From positions 1 to 60,463 of the forward strand of contig CAYGPP010000004.1 in the NCBI GenBank assembly GCA_964351885.1: a DNA stretch of 60,463 nucleotides, written 5' to 3'. Below are positions 51,417 to 60,461 of this stretch, one piece after another. The translations under genes were made by a program, and so were the position numbers. The notes beneath the pieces were generated by a model that was not told the DNA's origin, searched no databases, and worked only from the letters and a program-made list of their open reading frames with translations. Positions within the stretch are counted from its first letter, which is position 1. Each line of letters begins with the position of its first letter. This stretch comes from Marinoscillum sp964351885 (GTDB lineage: Bacteria > Bacteroidota > Bacteroidia > Cytophagales > Cyclobacteriaceae).

Positions 51417-52254
51417 CGCAAATCATGCGATGTTTGTCATTCAAATCTTCTTTAATCATCACATCTCGAAATCCATAATCTGAAATCAAGTCTATGGTTT
51501 GTGTTCCGAAATTTTCATGAATCTCAAAATATAGTTTCCCATTCGGACTCAAAGATTCTTTGGCGAGCGAAGTAATTTTGTCATAGAAGATCAAAGGATT
51601 TTCATCCGACACAAATAGTGCAGAAATAGGCTCGTGAGCCAATATATTCTCATGCATGTCTTCTTTGTCTCGATTCGGTATGTATGGCGGATTACTAACG
51701 ATTATGTCGAATGGTGGGATTTTATCCTGTTCCAGAATATCCACCAATCGAAATTCGACTTTTGATTTATGTGTATTTGTATTTTCTTGTGCGCATGAAA
51801 TAGCTCCTGCAGAGATATCCCAAGCTGAAACTCGGGAATGATTCATCCCAAGCGCTAAACTAATGGCAATACAGCCGGAACCTGTTCCAATATCCAAGAC
51901 ACTAAGATTCGTTTGACTCTTATGATTGGAGATAATCCAATCCACCAACTCTTCAGTCTCATTTCGCGGGATAAGTGTTTCACTATTTACAGCGTATTGC
52001 CGGCCATAGAAATCAGCAAATCCAATAATGTACTGAAGAGGCTCCCCATCCAAAAGTCTCGCGATGGCATTTTTGTAAAGTTGAGACTGCCTATTGGAAA
52101 ACAGAATATCCGTAGATGTGAGTCGAGTTATTTTATTGACTCCTAATAGGTCTTCAAACAGTCGGTTGGAGATTGCTTCAGCTTCCCTCAAATCATAGAG
52201 AGTAGAGAGAAGACCTACAGTTTCTTTATAAATTACCTGGACTTTCAAATTCAC
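51400..52254 (-). CDS. prmC: release factor glutamine methyltransferase
   Basis: This 284-residue SAM-dependent methyltransferase has an N-terminal helical domain and a Rossmann domain with SVLDIGTGSGCIAISLA and the catalytic IIVSNPPYIPNRDKE. ETLIPRNETEELVDW just before it is typical of PrmC. It methylates the glutamine of the GGQ loop in release factors RF1 and RF2. The start is GTG at 52254. It lies divergent from ribD with 18 bases between starts, and its end overlaps the TPK-like gene by 17 bases. Confidence 0.95.
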   Translation of the reverse strand: MNLKVQVIYKETVGLLSTLYDLREAEAISNRLFEDLLGVNKITRLTSTDILFSNRQSQLYKNAIARLLDGEPLQYIIGFADFYGRQYAVNSETLIPRNETEELVDWIISNHKSQTNLSVLDIGTGSGCIAISLALGMNHSRVSAWDISAGAISCAQENTNTHKSKVEFRLVDILEQDKIPPFDIIVSNPPYIPNRDKEDMHENILAHEPISALFVSDENPLIFYDKITSLAKESLSPNGKLYFEIHENFGTQTIDLISDYGFRDVMIKEDLNDKHRMICATNPQ

Positions 52255-52272
52255 ACGTCGAAGTTACCAATT

Positions 52273-53292
52273 ATGTCCGATGAACGATATATGCGAAGAG
52301 CACTCGAGTTGGCCCAAATGGGAATTGGCTCGGTGAGTCCAAATCCGATGGTTGGTTGTGTTATCGTGCATGAGGGGAAGATTATTGGGGAAGGTTATCA
52401 TCGCCAATTCGGTGAGTCTCATGCTGAGCTTAATGCGGTCAATTCCGTTAAAGATCAATCTCAATTGGCAGCTAGTACTGTTTATGTGACATTAGAACCC
52501 TGTGCACATTTTGGTAAAACACCTCCATGCGCTGATTTGCTGATTAAGAGTAAAGTGAAGAAAGTCGTAATCTGTAATCATGATCCCAATCCAAAAGTTT
52601 TAGGAAGAGGAATAGCTCGAATGAGAGAGGCTGGAATCGACATATCTGATGGAGTAATGAAGGAAACTGGGAGACTCTTGAATAGAAGGTTTTTTAAGTC
52701 TATCGAAAGTAATCGGCCATTTGTGATTCTTAAATGGGCTCAGACCTCTGATGGTTTTATTGCCAGAAAGAATTTTGACAGTAAGTGGATTAGTAATAAT
52801 TATTCAAGACAGCTAGTCCATCAATGGAGAGCTGAGGAGGATGCCATCTTGGTAGGAACCAATACGGCACTTCATGATAATCCAAAATTGAATGTTAGAG
52901 ATTGGTGTGGTAATGATCCTATGAGAGTTGTGATAGATAGAGATCTGAAATTGTCAAATGAATTGAATCTTTTTGACCAGAAGGTGAAGACACTCTGTAT
53001 TACCGAGAGCGGTAAGGAAAGCAAGAAGAATATTGAATATATCCATTTGGATAAAATCACACCTAATGCCATTCTAGAGTCGCTACATTTGCGTCAGATT
53101 CAATCTGTAATCGTTGAAGGAGGTGCGGGACTTTTACAATCGTTTATTAATGCTAATCTTTGGGATGAAGCACGCGTTTTCACCTCAGATATTTCTTTTA
53201 TGGAAGGAATAGCGTCACCAATTTTATCGGGTAAACTTCTAACTGAAGATGACATTCACGGGGATCGCTTAAAGCTAATTTTGAATTCATAA
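52273..53292 (+). CDS. ribD: bifunctional diaminohydroxyphosphoribosylaminopyrimidine deaminase/reductase
   Basis: This 339-residue riboflavin-synthesis enzyme has an N-terminal CDA-type deaminase domain (residues 1-145) with the zinc motif SHAELNAV and LEPCAHFGKTPPCADLL, and a C-terminal RibD reductase domain with LKWAQTSDGFIAR and VEGGAGLLQSFI. It performs the second and third steps of riboflavin synthesis. It shares a very short intergenic region with prmC. The next gene starts 2 bases after its stop. Confidence 0.95.
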   Translation: MSDERYMRRALELAQMGIGSVSPNPMVGCVIVHEGKIIGEGYHRQFGESHAELNAVNSVKDQSQLAASTVYVTLEPCAHFGKTPPCADLLIKSKVKKVVICNHDPNPKVLGRGIARMREAGIDISDGVMKETGRLLNRRFFKSIESNRPFVILKWAQTSDGFIARKNFDSKWISNNYSRQLVHQWRAEEDAILVGTNTALHDNPKLNVRDWCGNDPMRVVIDRDLKLSNELNLFDQKVKTLCITESGKESKKNIEYIHLDKITPNAILESLHLRQIQSVIVEGGAGLLQSFINANLWDEARVFTSDISFMEGIASPILSGKLLTEDDIHGDRLKLILNS

Positions 53293-53294
53293 TT

Positions 53295-53771
53295 ATGGCA
53301 GAACATCTTAGTATTTCATCAGGAGTAAGCAAGGAAGCTCAGTATCAATCACTGATACCTCAAATTGAGGCATTAGTAGCAGGTGAGGAGGATCTGGTTG
53401 CTAACATGGCTAATGTATGTGCCGCGCTGATGACAGTTTTCAAGCATCTGTGGATTGGATTTTATATTGTGAAGGGTGAAGATTTAGTATTGGGCCCATT
53501 TCAAGGACCAATAGCCTGTACGCGTATCAAAAAAGGAAAGGGTGTATGCGGTACATCTTGGGAAACGGGGCAGTCTCAGGTTGTTCCAGATGTGGATGCA
53601 TTTCCGGGACACATTGCTTGTAGTACTCAGTCGAAATCAGAGATTGTTGTGCCGATCAAAGATTCTGAAGGTGTTGTTATCGGTGTTTTGGATGTTGATA
53701 GTTCGGAGCTCGATACGTTCGATAAAATAGATCAAAAATACTTAGAGCGACTTGCAGTTAGCCTTTCTTGA
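53295..53771 (+). CDS. GAF-domain free methionine-(R)-sulfoxide reductase
   Basis: This 158-residue single GAF-domain protein has the three cysteines of free methionine-R-sulfoxide reductase, in PIACTR, KGVCGTS and HIACSTQS. It also has the conserved VPDVDAFPGHI and SEIVVPI segments. It should reduce free methionine sulfoxide in the cytoplasm. It follows ribD by 2 bases and its 3' end overlaps the convergent RDD gene by 14 bases. Confidence 0.88.
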   Translation: MAEHLSISSGVSKEAQYQSLIPQIEALVAGEEDLVANMANVCAALMTVFKHLWIGFYIVKGEDLVLGPFQGPIACTRIKKGKGVCGTSWETGQSQVVPDVDAFPGHIACSTQSKSEIVVPIKDSEGVVIGVLDVDSSELDTFDKIDQKYLERLAVSLS

Positions 53772-54252
53772 TGACGAGCGTATTTGCTATTAGATCATGT
53801 AGGCATTGCTTTCTAGAGGTAATCCCTGCCATTATATAACCTATCATCAAGAAAAGCGCTGAAAAGATCTTGCTAAAATTCCTAATCAGAGCTAGCCCGA
53901 AGTTTAGTCTTACGCCATTGAGATCAGTTACTTGAATACCAAGAGCCAATTTGCCGAGAGTTCCTTGATATTTACTTGATTCCATAAATGCATAGTAAAG
54001 CAAAGACATAACCATACCGAGTATTAGAAGAGGGGCCATCTGAAAATAGAAATTATTCAATTGGCTAAGAGATTGAGCTTGACCTAAAGTTGACCAATCC
54101 AATTCTGGACTCTCAGCAAATCGATAGCCTAGCACTCCTAAAAGAGGTATAACTACGATTGATTGAATCAATTGCAGAACGATATAGTCAATAAAATAGG
54201 CTCCTGCTCTGAGCCAAAATCCTGCGAAATTTGAAATCATATTGATATTCAT
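53758..54252 (-). CDS. RDD-family membrane protein
   Basis: This 164-residue protein has about four membrane segments. The RDD-family marks are present: RAGAYFIDYIVLQ near the N-terminus with its Arg-Asp pair, and GTLGKLALGIQVTDLNG in the middle. Members are inner-membrane proteins, some implicated in ion exchange, but most have no known role. It lies 69 bases downstream of psd on the same strand. Confidence 0.85.
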   Translation of the reverse strand: MNINMISNFAGFWLRAGAYFIDYIVLQLIQSIVVIPLLGVLGYRFAESPELDWSTLGQAQSLSQLNNFYFQMAPLLILGMVMSLLYYAFMESSKYQGTLGKLALGIQVTDLNGVRLNFGLALIRNFSKIFSALFLMIGYIMAGITSRKQCLHDLIANTLVIKKG

Positions 54253-54321
54253 TTTTGCAAAAGAATAGACTGAGAAGTTGTCTTTAAACTTGGTTGGACC
54301 TCAGTTTTTACCAAAACCTCA

Positions 54322-54978
54322 TTATTTCAATTCCGCAATGACTGTTTTACCACCAAAGGATATTTCGTCAAGTTTGACTTTAATATCCGCGTCAAGAGGT
54401 AGGTATAAATCAATTCGGCTACCAAATCGAATAAAGCCAAAACGCTCACCTTGCTCGGCTGAATCGCCCTCCTTGCTGTAGAAGCAGATCCTACGAGCCA
54501 CCGCACCAGCGACTTGACGAATGAGAATTTCCACACCGGTCGGTAGTTTTAAACCGATAGAAGTTCTTTCATTATCGGTGCTTGATTTAGGGTGCCAAGC
54601 GACTAGAAACTTGCCTGGATGGTATTTGAAGTAAGAAATAATACCTTCAATCGGGCTACGTGTCACATGCACATTGAGAGGAGACATAAATATGGATACC
54701 TGAATACGCTTTTCCTTCAGGTATTCATTTTCCATAGTTTCTTCTATGACTACCACTTTTCCATCGGCAGGCGCTAATATTTGATTGGCATTCTTCTCAA
54801 TGGTAAAGTCAGGATTACGAAAGAACCGAACAATCAATATCCAAAGCACGATGGCAGCAGCAGCAAATATGAACTGCACTATCATGAATGGGATTAACCA
54901 ATATAATGCCGCATAGAGCACTGCTAGTATCAGCGTTGCTATGGGAATAATCTTAATACCTTCTTTATGAATTTTCAT
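54322..54978 (-). CDS. psd: phosphatidylserine decarboxylase proenzyme
   Basis: This 218-residue protein of the short Psd class has two N-terminal membrane segments (residues 12-50), the LAPADGKVV motif, FMSPLNVHVTRSPIEG with conserved His, and the self-cleavage site in RFGSRIDLYLP, where the Ser becomes the pyruvoyl group. It makes phosphatidylethanolamine from phosphatidylserine. It overlaps the upstream glutamate dehydrogenase gene by one base (TAATG), so the two are co-translated; cdsA lies further upstream on the same strand. Confidence 0.93.
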   Translation of the reverse strand: MKIHKEGIKIIPIATLILAVLYAALYWLIPFMIVQFIFAAAAIVLWILIVRFFRNPDFTIEKNANQILAPADGKVVVIEETMENEYLKEKRIQVSIFMSPLNVHVTRSPIEGIISYFKYHPGKFLVAWHPKSSTDNERTSIGLKLPTGVEILIRQVAGAVARRICFYSKEGDSAEQGERFGFIRFGSRIDLYLPLDADIKVKLDEISFGGKTVIAELK

Positions 54979-56252
54979 TAGAATCCTCCTCTGTATTTGT
55001 AGGTTTTAGACACCTTGTCGATGGCTACTATATATGCTGCTATTCTCATGGATACATCGTACTGTAGTGCAGTTTGGTATACCTTGTCGAATGCGGTTTT
55101 CATTATTCTATCTGACCGTCTATTTACACGCTCTGCTGTCCATTTGTACCCCAGCCTATTTTGTACCCACTCAAAGTAGGAGACTGTCACCCCCCCTGCA
55201 TTCGCTAGAATATCTGGAACAGCCATGATTCCATTAGCATTAATAATGGCATCAGCCTTAGCAGATGTAGGGCCGTTAGCACCTTCCACAATTAGTTTTG
55301 CCTTGATTTTTGGTGCATTCTTCTCAGTGATTACATCCTCAATTGCAGCTGGCACAAGTACATCCACATCTAAAAGTAATAAATCTTCAAGGCTAATTTT
55401 TTCCGCACCTGAAAACCCCTCAAGGGAACCATTATTTTCATTTCGAAAATTAATTGCTTCTTGAATGTTGATGCCAGCTTTATTGTAGTAAGCGCCAGAC
55501 AGGTCAGAGACAGAAACTATTGTGACTCCCCGTTCTGCTAGCAATATTGCAGCCCACGAACCAACGTTACCAAATCCCTGTACTGCACATGTGGCTTTGA
55601 AAGGATTGATCTTTAGCTTTTCCATAGCGGCCAAAGCCGAAATCATCACTCCCCTACCTGTTGCTTCTGTTCGCCCTAGTGAGCCACCCAAAACAAGGGG
55701 TTTACCCGTAACAACAGAATTAATCGTCATGCCTTGAGATCGCGAGTAGTGATCCATTAACCAAGCCATTTCTCTAGGACCTGTTCCCATATCTGGAGCT
55801 GGAATATCACGATCCGGACCGAAGATTTCAAGCATGGACTGAGTGAATGACCTAGTAAGCCGCTCAATCTCGCCTGCTGACATTTCTCTCGGATTGCACT
55901 TAATGCCTCCTTTGGCTCCACCGAACGGAATATCTACCACCGCACACTTCCATGTCATCCAAGCAGCTAGTGCTTTGACTTCATCCAGATTGACATCCAT
56001 ATCATACCTGATTCCTCCTTTAGAGGGACCCAAAATATTGGAGTGAATAACCCGGTAACCTTCAAATACACGGATAGATCCATTATCCATAGTGACTGGA
56101 AGAGTAACGATTACTTGCTTAGTGGGAGATTTTAAAACGTTATAAATTTCATCATCAAGGCCGAGGTGTTGTGCTGCAATGTGAAATCTTGACATCATTG
56201 ACTCAAAAGGATTGCTTTTATCCTTGATAGGAGCCGGTTCAATGTACGCCAT
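54978..56252 (-). CDS. glutamate dehydrogenase (Glu/Leu/Phe/Val dehydrogenase family)
   Basis: This 424-residue protein has the substrate-binding segment GPSKGGIRYDMDVNLDE, the catalytic Lys in PFGGAKGGI, PAPDMGTGPREMAW, and the NAD(P)-binding motif VQGFGNVGSW near residue 220. It interconverts glutamate with 2-oxoglutarate and ammonia. The 69-base gap upstream holds a promoter-like box. Glutamate specificity is likely from the overall pattern but leucine or phenylalanine dehydrogenase cannot be excluded by eye. Confidence 0.93.
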   Translation of the reverse strand: MAYIEPAPIKDKSNPFESMMSRFHIAAQHLGLDDEIYNVLKSPTKQVIVTLPVTMDNGSIRVFEGYRVIHSNILGPSKGGIRYDMDVNLDEVKALAAWMTWKCAVVDIPFGGAKGGIKCNPREMSAGEIERLTRSFTQSMLEIFGPDRDIPAPDMGTGPREMAWLMDHYSRSQGMTINSVVTGKPLVLGGSLGRTEATGRGVMISALAAMEKLKINPFKATCAVQGFGNVGSWAAILLAERGVTIVSVSDLSGAYYNKAGINIQEAINFRNENNGSLEGFSGAEKISLEDLLLLDVDVLVPAAIEDVITEKNAPKIKAKLIVEGANGPTSAKADAIINANGIMAVPDILANAGGVTVSYFEWVQNRLGYKWTAERVNRRSDRIMKTAFDKVYQTALQYDVSMRIAAYIVAIDKVSKTYKYRGGF

Positions 56253-56294
56253 ATACTAATTTGGGGTTAATTAGAGTTGTTGTTTATTTGGCGG

Positions 56295-56302
56295 CAAAGC
56301 TA
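56295..56302 (-). promoter_or_regulatory. candidate -7 promoter box of glutamate dehydrogenase
   Basis: On the minus strand TAGCTTTG matches the Bacteroidota TAnnTTTG -7 consensus and lies 42 bases before the start codon. The -33 element is not clear. Confidence 0.45.
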
Positions 56303-56321
56303 AGTTTTTCGCCTCGATTTA

Positions 56322-57155
56322 TTAAAAAAGTTTAAGGAAAACGACAATGAATGGTACCGCTAAAATTAAACTATCAAATCGATCCAAAAACCCTCCGTGA
56401 CCCGGAATAGACGTTCCTGAATCTTTGATCTGCATACTTCTCTTGAACATAGACTCCACAAGGTCTCCATAAGTACCCGCTATTACCACGATCAATGAGA
56501 CCGTCACCCATTGCCATAGGGCTAAACCCGTACTATACCGACTGATGATTATGGAAAATCCCACAGCTGTGATGGCGCCACCAATGAAACCTTCCCATGA
56601 TTTCTTAGGTGAGATGCGTTCAAATAATTTTCGTTTACCGAAGCGCACACCGGCAAAGTATGCTCCTGTATCACTCGCCCAAATAATTAGCATTAGCCCT
56701 AAAAGGATTTCGTAGTTATAAGTCCCGTGATAATGAACCACTACATTCATCAGAGCGAATGGAAGTGCCACATAAGTAAGTCCCAAATAAAAGAGTGCGA
56801 TGTTTAGGAAAGGATTGTTGTCATTCTTTTTGTAAAGCTTCACAAGGAAGATTAATGATGCAATCGGGAACAATGCATAATAGTATTTTGGATCAATGGA
56901 ACCTCTAGCTACGAAGAATGAAAGAGTAAATAGAATACTACCGATGAACACACCTAGTAACCTTATTGGAAGATAGTTTTGAAAACGAACCAATCTGTAG
57001 AACTCCCATTGAGCCAGTATTGAAATAGCAAGGAAAACTATAAAGTAGCTCCATTCACTCATTACCAATGATGAGATGATTAAGGCTGCACCTGCCATCG
57101 CGGTGACTATTCGTTGATATAGTTCTGAAAATTTACCCAAACTTGATTTCGTCAT
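56322..57155 (-). CDS. cdsA: phosphatidate cytidylyltransferase
   Basis: This 277-residue membrane protein has about eight membrane segments and the CdsA signature near its C-terminus: SMFKRSMQIKDSGTSIPGHGG followed by LDRFDSL. ASDTGAYFAGVRFGK and ISPKKSWEG are also typical. It forms CDP-diacylglycerol, the branch-point for phospholipid synthesis. Its start overlaps the end of the DUF2007 gene by 23 bases. Confidence 0.95.
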   Translation of the reverse strand: MTKSSLGKFSELYQRIVTAMAGAALIISSLVMSEWSYFIVFLAISILAQWEFYRLVRFQNYLPIRLLGVFIGSILFTLSFFVARGSIDPKYYYALFPIASLIFLVKLYKKNDNNPFLNIALFYLGLTYVALPFALMNVVVHYHGTYNYEILLGLMLIIWASDTGAYFAGVRFGKRKLFERISPKKSWEGFIGGAITAVGFSIIISRYSTGLALWQWVTVSLIVVIAGTYGDLVESMFKRSMQIKDSGTSIPGHGGFLDRFDSLILAVPFIVVFLKLF

Positions 57156-57339
57156 TTATTACTTTCAAAGCTTTCAGTACAAAATCGGGACTCACAAGGA
57201 CTTCAAATGAACCAAAACGATAGGCAGAGTCCTGCTTGTTCATTAGTACAGGATTCATGTCCATGTCAGCCAAAATGGCTTTTACGATTTCTGCCCGCTG
57301 TTCGCTTGAGTCCTGATAGACGCTTTGCCAATCACGCAT
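57133..57339 (-). CDS. DUF2007-type small protein
   Basis: This 68-residue soluble protein has the DUF2007 pattern: a DSSEQRAEIVKAIL helix, VLMNKQDSAY and VLVSPDFVLKAL. The family is sometimes called putative signal-transducing protein, but no function is established. It is sandwiched by overlaps between the CPBP protease gene upstream (8 bases) and cdsA downstream (23 bases), so all three are likely co-translated. Confidence 0.85.
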   Translation of the reverse strand: MRDWQSVYQDSSEQRAEIVKAILADMDMNPVLMNKQDSAYRFGSFEVLVSPDFVLKALKVINDEIKFG

Positions 57340-58273
57340 TTTTAATTGAAAACAGGTTTCTAAATAAATATAACAACAATCCTCCCGCTATAAAGAATAT
57401 TATGATCACGTAAATCGGTGGTGACGACTCTTCTGCAGCGATGTTGTAATCTAAGAATTTGATTTGACTAAAGTAAACTAATGTTAATGTGAGCGCATTA
57501 TTGATAAAATGACCTACCATGGCAAGGGACAAATACCCTGACCAATAAAATAGATATCCGAAGAGGGCTCCAAGGAAAATGCGCGGAACAACACCATAAA
57601 ATTGGAAGTGGAAGATTCCAAAAATGATAGCAGAGATCCAAATAGCAACATGAGGGTTGGAAGTTAGTTTGCCGAATAACCTCTGAATAAGTCCCCTGAA
57701 AAGGAGTTCTTCTCCAACCGCAGGAACTAAGGCAATAACAAAGAGACCGATTAGGTATTCATGTATGCCGCTGAATGTGGTGAGGTACTCTGTCAATACT
57801 CTGAGCTGGTTTTCTTTTGCTTGTGCCCAGTTTTCGAATGAGGAAAGAAACTCGGGCATTACAAGATTCTGATTCCATTCGATCACGATGCTATTGGCAA
57901 CCATAAAACAAAAAAGAATGACTACTGCCATTAATGTAGGCCTTAGTGATTCATCAGGAAGCCTAAAGTATTCTGAAAAGTTACTGCCAAGATTGAACTT
58001 AATAAATAGCCAAGGTACAAGGATAAACGCTCCGATTGAGGAGATTGCCTGCATTAGCATTAAAGCAAGCTTTGAGTTTTTGAAGGTTTCAGGGTTGTTC
58101 ATTAATTCTATAAATCCTGCCAAATCGAATCCATAAATGAGCATTATTATACCCTGTGCTAACAGCGAAAAAACAAAAAGACCTCCAACTACATATGCTG
58201 CTAAAGTGATTAAAAGTATTCCAGGTGACTGGATGGACTTTGGGTTGGTTAGAGAGTTAGGGGTATTGTTCAT
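57332..58273 (-). CDS. CPBP-family intramembrane metalloprotease
   Basis: This 313-residue membrane protein has about eight membrane segments and the CAAX/CPBP motifs: EELLFRGLIQRLF with Glu-Glu and Arg, FGIFHFQF with His, and GHFINNALT with His and Asn. Such proteins are predicted intramembrane proteases related to Rce1. It is the first gene of the operon with DUF2007 and cdsA. Its substrate is unknown. Confidence 0.9.
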   Translation of the reverse strand: MNNTPNSLTNPKSIQSPGILLITLAAYVVGGLFVFSLLAQGIIMLIYGFDLAGFIELMNNPETFKNSKLALMLMQAISSIGAFILVPWLFIKFNLGSNFSEYFRLPDESLRPTLMAVVILFCFMVANSIVIEWNQNLVMPEFLSSFENWAQAKENQLRVLTEYLTTFSGIHEYLIGLFVIALVPAVGEELLFRGLIQRLFGKLTSNPHVAIWISAIIFGIFHFQFYGVVPRIFLGALFGYLFYWSGYLSLAMVGHFINNALTLTLVYFSQIKFLDYNIAAEESSPPIYVIIIFFIAGGLLLYLFRNLFSIKNA

Positions 58274-58292
58274 ATTTGCCCTAAATTTACTG

Positions 58293-58300
58293 CAAAATTA
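58293..58300 (-). promoter_or_regulatory. candidate -7 promoter box of the CPBP-cdsA operon
   Basis: On the minus strand TAATTTTG matches the TAnnTTTG -7 consensus and lies 19 bases before the CPBP start codon, in the 38-base divergent gap with dusB. A TTTTG sits 16 bases further upstream, slightly closer than the usual -33 spacing. Confidence 0.45.
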
Positions 58301-58311
58301 GAGACTGAACT

Positions 58312-59310
58312 GTGGTCAAAATAGGAAACTTAGAAATTGGTGAATTCCCATTATTACTTGCCCCAATGGAGGATGTTAGTGACCCTCCATTTAGAGCTGT
58401 ATGTAAAGAGAATGGGGCAGATTTGATGTTCACGGAATTCATCTCTTCTGAGGGTTTGATCCGTGATGCTGCCAAGAGTGTTGAAAAATTGGATATTTAC
58501 GATTATGAGCGTCCGATTGGTATCCAGATCTTCGGAGATAAGATTGATTCGATGCGTCAGGCAGCGGCAATCGCCGAGGAGGCTAATCCTGAGATTGTTG
58601 ATATTAATTATGGTTGTCCAGTAAAGAAAGTAGCTTGTAAAGGAGCTGGAGCTGGAATTCTTTTGGATTTACCAAAGATGCAAGCGATGACTGACGAGAT
58701 AGTCAAGGCAGTAAGCAAACCTGTGACAGTTAAGACCCGGTTGGGCTGGGATGACAGTACCATTCGGATTGTAGAAGTTGCTAAAAGATTACAAGATGTA
58801 GGTATTCAAGCATTATCGATACATGGGCGGACAAGGAAGCAGATGTATAAAGGGGAGGCAGATTGGTCTAAGATTGCTGAAGTGAAAAATCACCCAGATA
58901 TTCATATACCCATATTTGGAAATGGTGATATTGATAGTCCAGAGAAGGCAGTAGAGTACCGAGATAAATACGGAGTGGACGGGATCATGATTGGTCGTGC
59001 AGCTATTGGCTACCCTTGGATATTCAATGAGATAAAGCACTACATGGCCACCGGTGAGCACCTAGAGAAGCCGACTATTGAAGAGCGAGTTTCCGTGGCT
59101 AAAAAGCATCTAAAGTTTTCAGTTGAGTGGAAGGGAGAATTGAAAGGGATATTTGAAATGCGTAGGCACTATACCAACTACTTTAGAGGAGTACATAATT
59201 TCAAACCGTACCGCACAAAACTGGTTGAAAGTGCTTCATTTGATGAACTTATGAGAACTTTGGATGAGATTCCTGAAGTATTCCAAGCGCATTCGCTTAT
59301 TGCTGAATAA
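58312..59310 (+). CDS. dusB: tRNA-dihydrouridine synthase
   Basis: This 332-residue FMN enzyme has the Dus pattern: LLAPMEDVSDPPFRAVC, VDINYGCPVKKVACKGAGAGILL with the catalytic Cys, VTVKTRLGWDD, SIHGRTRKQMYKG and GIMIGRAAIGYPWIF. It reduces uridine to dihydrouridine in tRNA. The subtype is closest to DusB. The start is GTG at 58312. The EamA gene overlaps its stop by one base. Confidence 0.94.
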   Translation: MVKIGNLEIGEFPLLLAPMEDVSDPPFRAVCKENGADLMFTEFISSEGLIRDAAKSVEKLDIYDYERPIGIQIFGDKIDSMRQAAAIAEEANPEIVDINYGCPVKKVACKGAGAGILLDLPKMQAMTDEIVKAVSKPVTVKTRLGWDDSTIRIVEVAKRLQDVGIQALSIHGRTRKQMYKGEADWSKIAEVKNHPDIHIPIFGNGDIDSPEKAVEYRDKYGVDGIMIGRAAIGYPWIFNEIKHYMATGEHLEKPTIEERVSVAKKHLKFSVEWKGELKGIFEMRRHYTNYFRGVHNFKPYRTKLVESASFDELMRTLDEIPEVFQAHSLIAE

Positions 59311-60194
59311 TGGAGCAAAAGCCTTCGTTGAAAGCATGGATTCTTTTGATAATCCTATCATTAATTTGGGGGAGTTCCTTTATTTTAATTAAGCGCGGCC
59401 TACTCGCCTTGGACTATCAAGAGGTCGGGGCACTACGAATCTTTTCTGCTTTCCTTGTCATGCTTCCGATAGCTATCAATCGGATTGGTAGGGTTAAGAG
59501 AGGGCAGATTAAATACTTATTGTCAATAGGCTTCCTAGGGAGCCTGATCCCCGCCTTTTTGTTTGCAATAGCCCAGACTCAATTGAAGAGTTCTATCACA
59601 GGTGTTCTCAATGCTTTGACTCCAATATCAACTATGCTCGTGGGCTACTTAATCTATCAGCAAAAGCAATCGCCACGTGTTTTTATTGGAGTGGCTATAG
59701 GATTTATTGGTACCACAGTGTTGATATTAACTAATGCAGATGGAGGCCTTGGTCGATTGAACTTCTATACTTTCTCTGTGATCTTGGCGACTGTGATGTA
59801 CGCCCTCAATTTGAATATCATTAAGTATCATTTGTCACAATTAGATTCCCTCACAATCACCAGTATATCTTTACTATTTGTTGGCCCGATAGCAGGAATC
59901 CACCTTTTAGTTTTCACCGATTTTCTGAGCCATTTTAGTGATGGAGCAGTTCTTATATCGTCTGGATATATTGTGATTCTAGGAGTGGTTGGGACAGCAA
60001 CAGCATTGATTATTTTCAATAATCTTGTGAGGCTAACTGATCCGGTTTTCACTTCCTCAGTAACGTATATTCTCCCGATAGTAGCTGTATTGTGGGGATT
60101 CGGTGATGGTGAGTCCCTTTCATGGCTGCATGCTCTTGGCATTTTCGGGATTCTACTGGGAGTTTATGTCACCAATGCAATAAGGCGAAAATAA
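59310..60194 (+). CDS. EamA/DMT-family transporter
   Basis: This 294-residue protein has ten membrane segments in two EamA repeats, with SLIWGSSFILIKRGL at the start of the first and the usual VGTATALIIFNNLV in the second. Family members export metabolites such as amino acids, but the substrate cannot be predicted. It is co-translated with dusB (TAATG) and followed by a strong terminator. Confidence 0.9.
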   Translation: MEQKPSLKAWILLIILSLIWGSSFILIKRGLLALDYQEVGALRIFSAFLVMLPIAINRIGRVKRGQIKYLLSIGFLGSLIPAFLFAIAQTQLKSSITGVLNALTPISTMLVGYLIYQQKQSPRVFIGVAIGFIGTTVLILTNADGGLGRLNFYTFSVILATVMYALNLNIIKYHLSQLDSLTITSISLLFVGPIAGIHLLVFTDFLSHFSDGAVLISSGYIVILGVVGTATALIIFNNLVRLTDPVFTSSVTYILPIVAVLWGFGDGESLSWLHALGIFGILLGVYVTNAIRRK

Positions 60195-60197
60195 AAA

Positions 60198-60227
60198 GCC
60201 GCTTGAAACAGGTGTTTCTCAAGCGGC
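60198..60227. terminator. strong bidirectional rho-independent terminator
   Basis: A nine-base perfect stem (GCCGCTTGA / TCAAGCGGC), extendable with GAAAC/GTTTC and a small bulge, has an A run on its left and a T-rich stretch on its right. It ends both the EamA gene and the convergent gene at the window edge. Confidence 0.9.
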
Positions 60228-60251
60228 CTTTGTTCTTACTTGTGGATTTCG

Positions 60252-60461
60252 CTATCCATGAAATCCTTTGAAGTCAAATTCCTCCAAGAATTTTTTCGCT
60301 TGCGTGGTATTTTGAAATTCGTAGATTTTCGTTTTACCGTCAGATCCATGAATCTCCACTTTCACTGCATCTATTGCGGGAATAGATTGTTCTTGTATTT
60401 TTGACTCAACTCCCCCCTTATTAATACTTTTGGAAAGTGTCTGGGTTTTTCTTTTTATTCT
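60252..60461 (-). CDS. 3' end of an unidentified gene, cut by the window edge
   Basis: On the minus strand an open frame enters from the right edge and runs 69 codons to a TAG at 60252-60254. The visible C-terminus is hydrophilic and charged; it contains DAVKVEIHGSDGKTKIYEF and TTQAKKFLEEFDFKGFHG. The reading frame is convergent with the EamA gene and shares its terminator, which fits a real gene. I do not recognise the family. Confidence 0.6.
   Translation of the reverse strand, partial: RIKRKTQTLSKSINKGGVESKIQEQSIPAIDAVKVEIHGSDGKTKIYEFQNTTQAKKFLEEFDFKGFHG

Noticed and set aside
52259..52266. TAACTTCG on the minus strand just before prmC, considered as a -7 box giving a leaderless transcript.
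   Set aside because: It has one mismatch, sits 4 bases from the start codon and overlaps the ribD start region; chance occurrence is likely.
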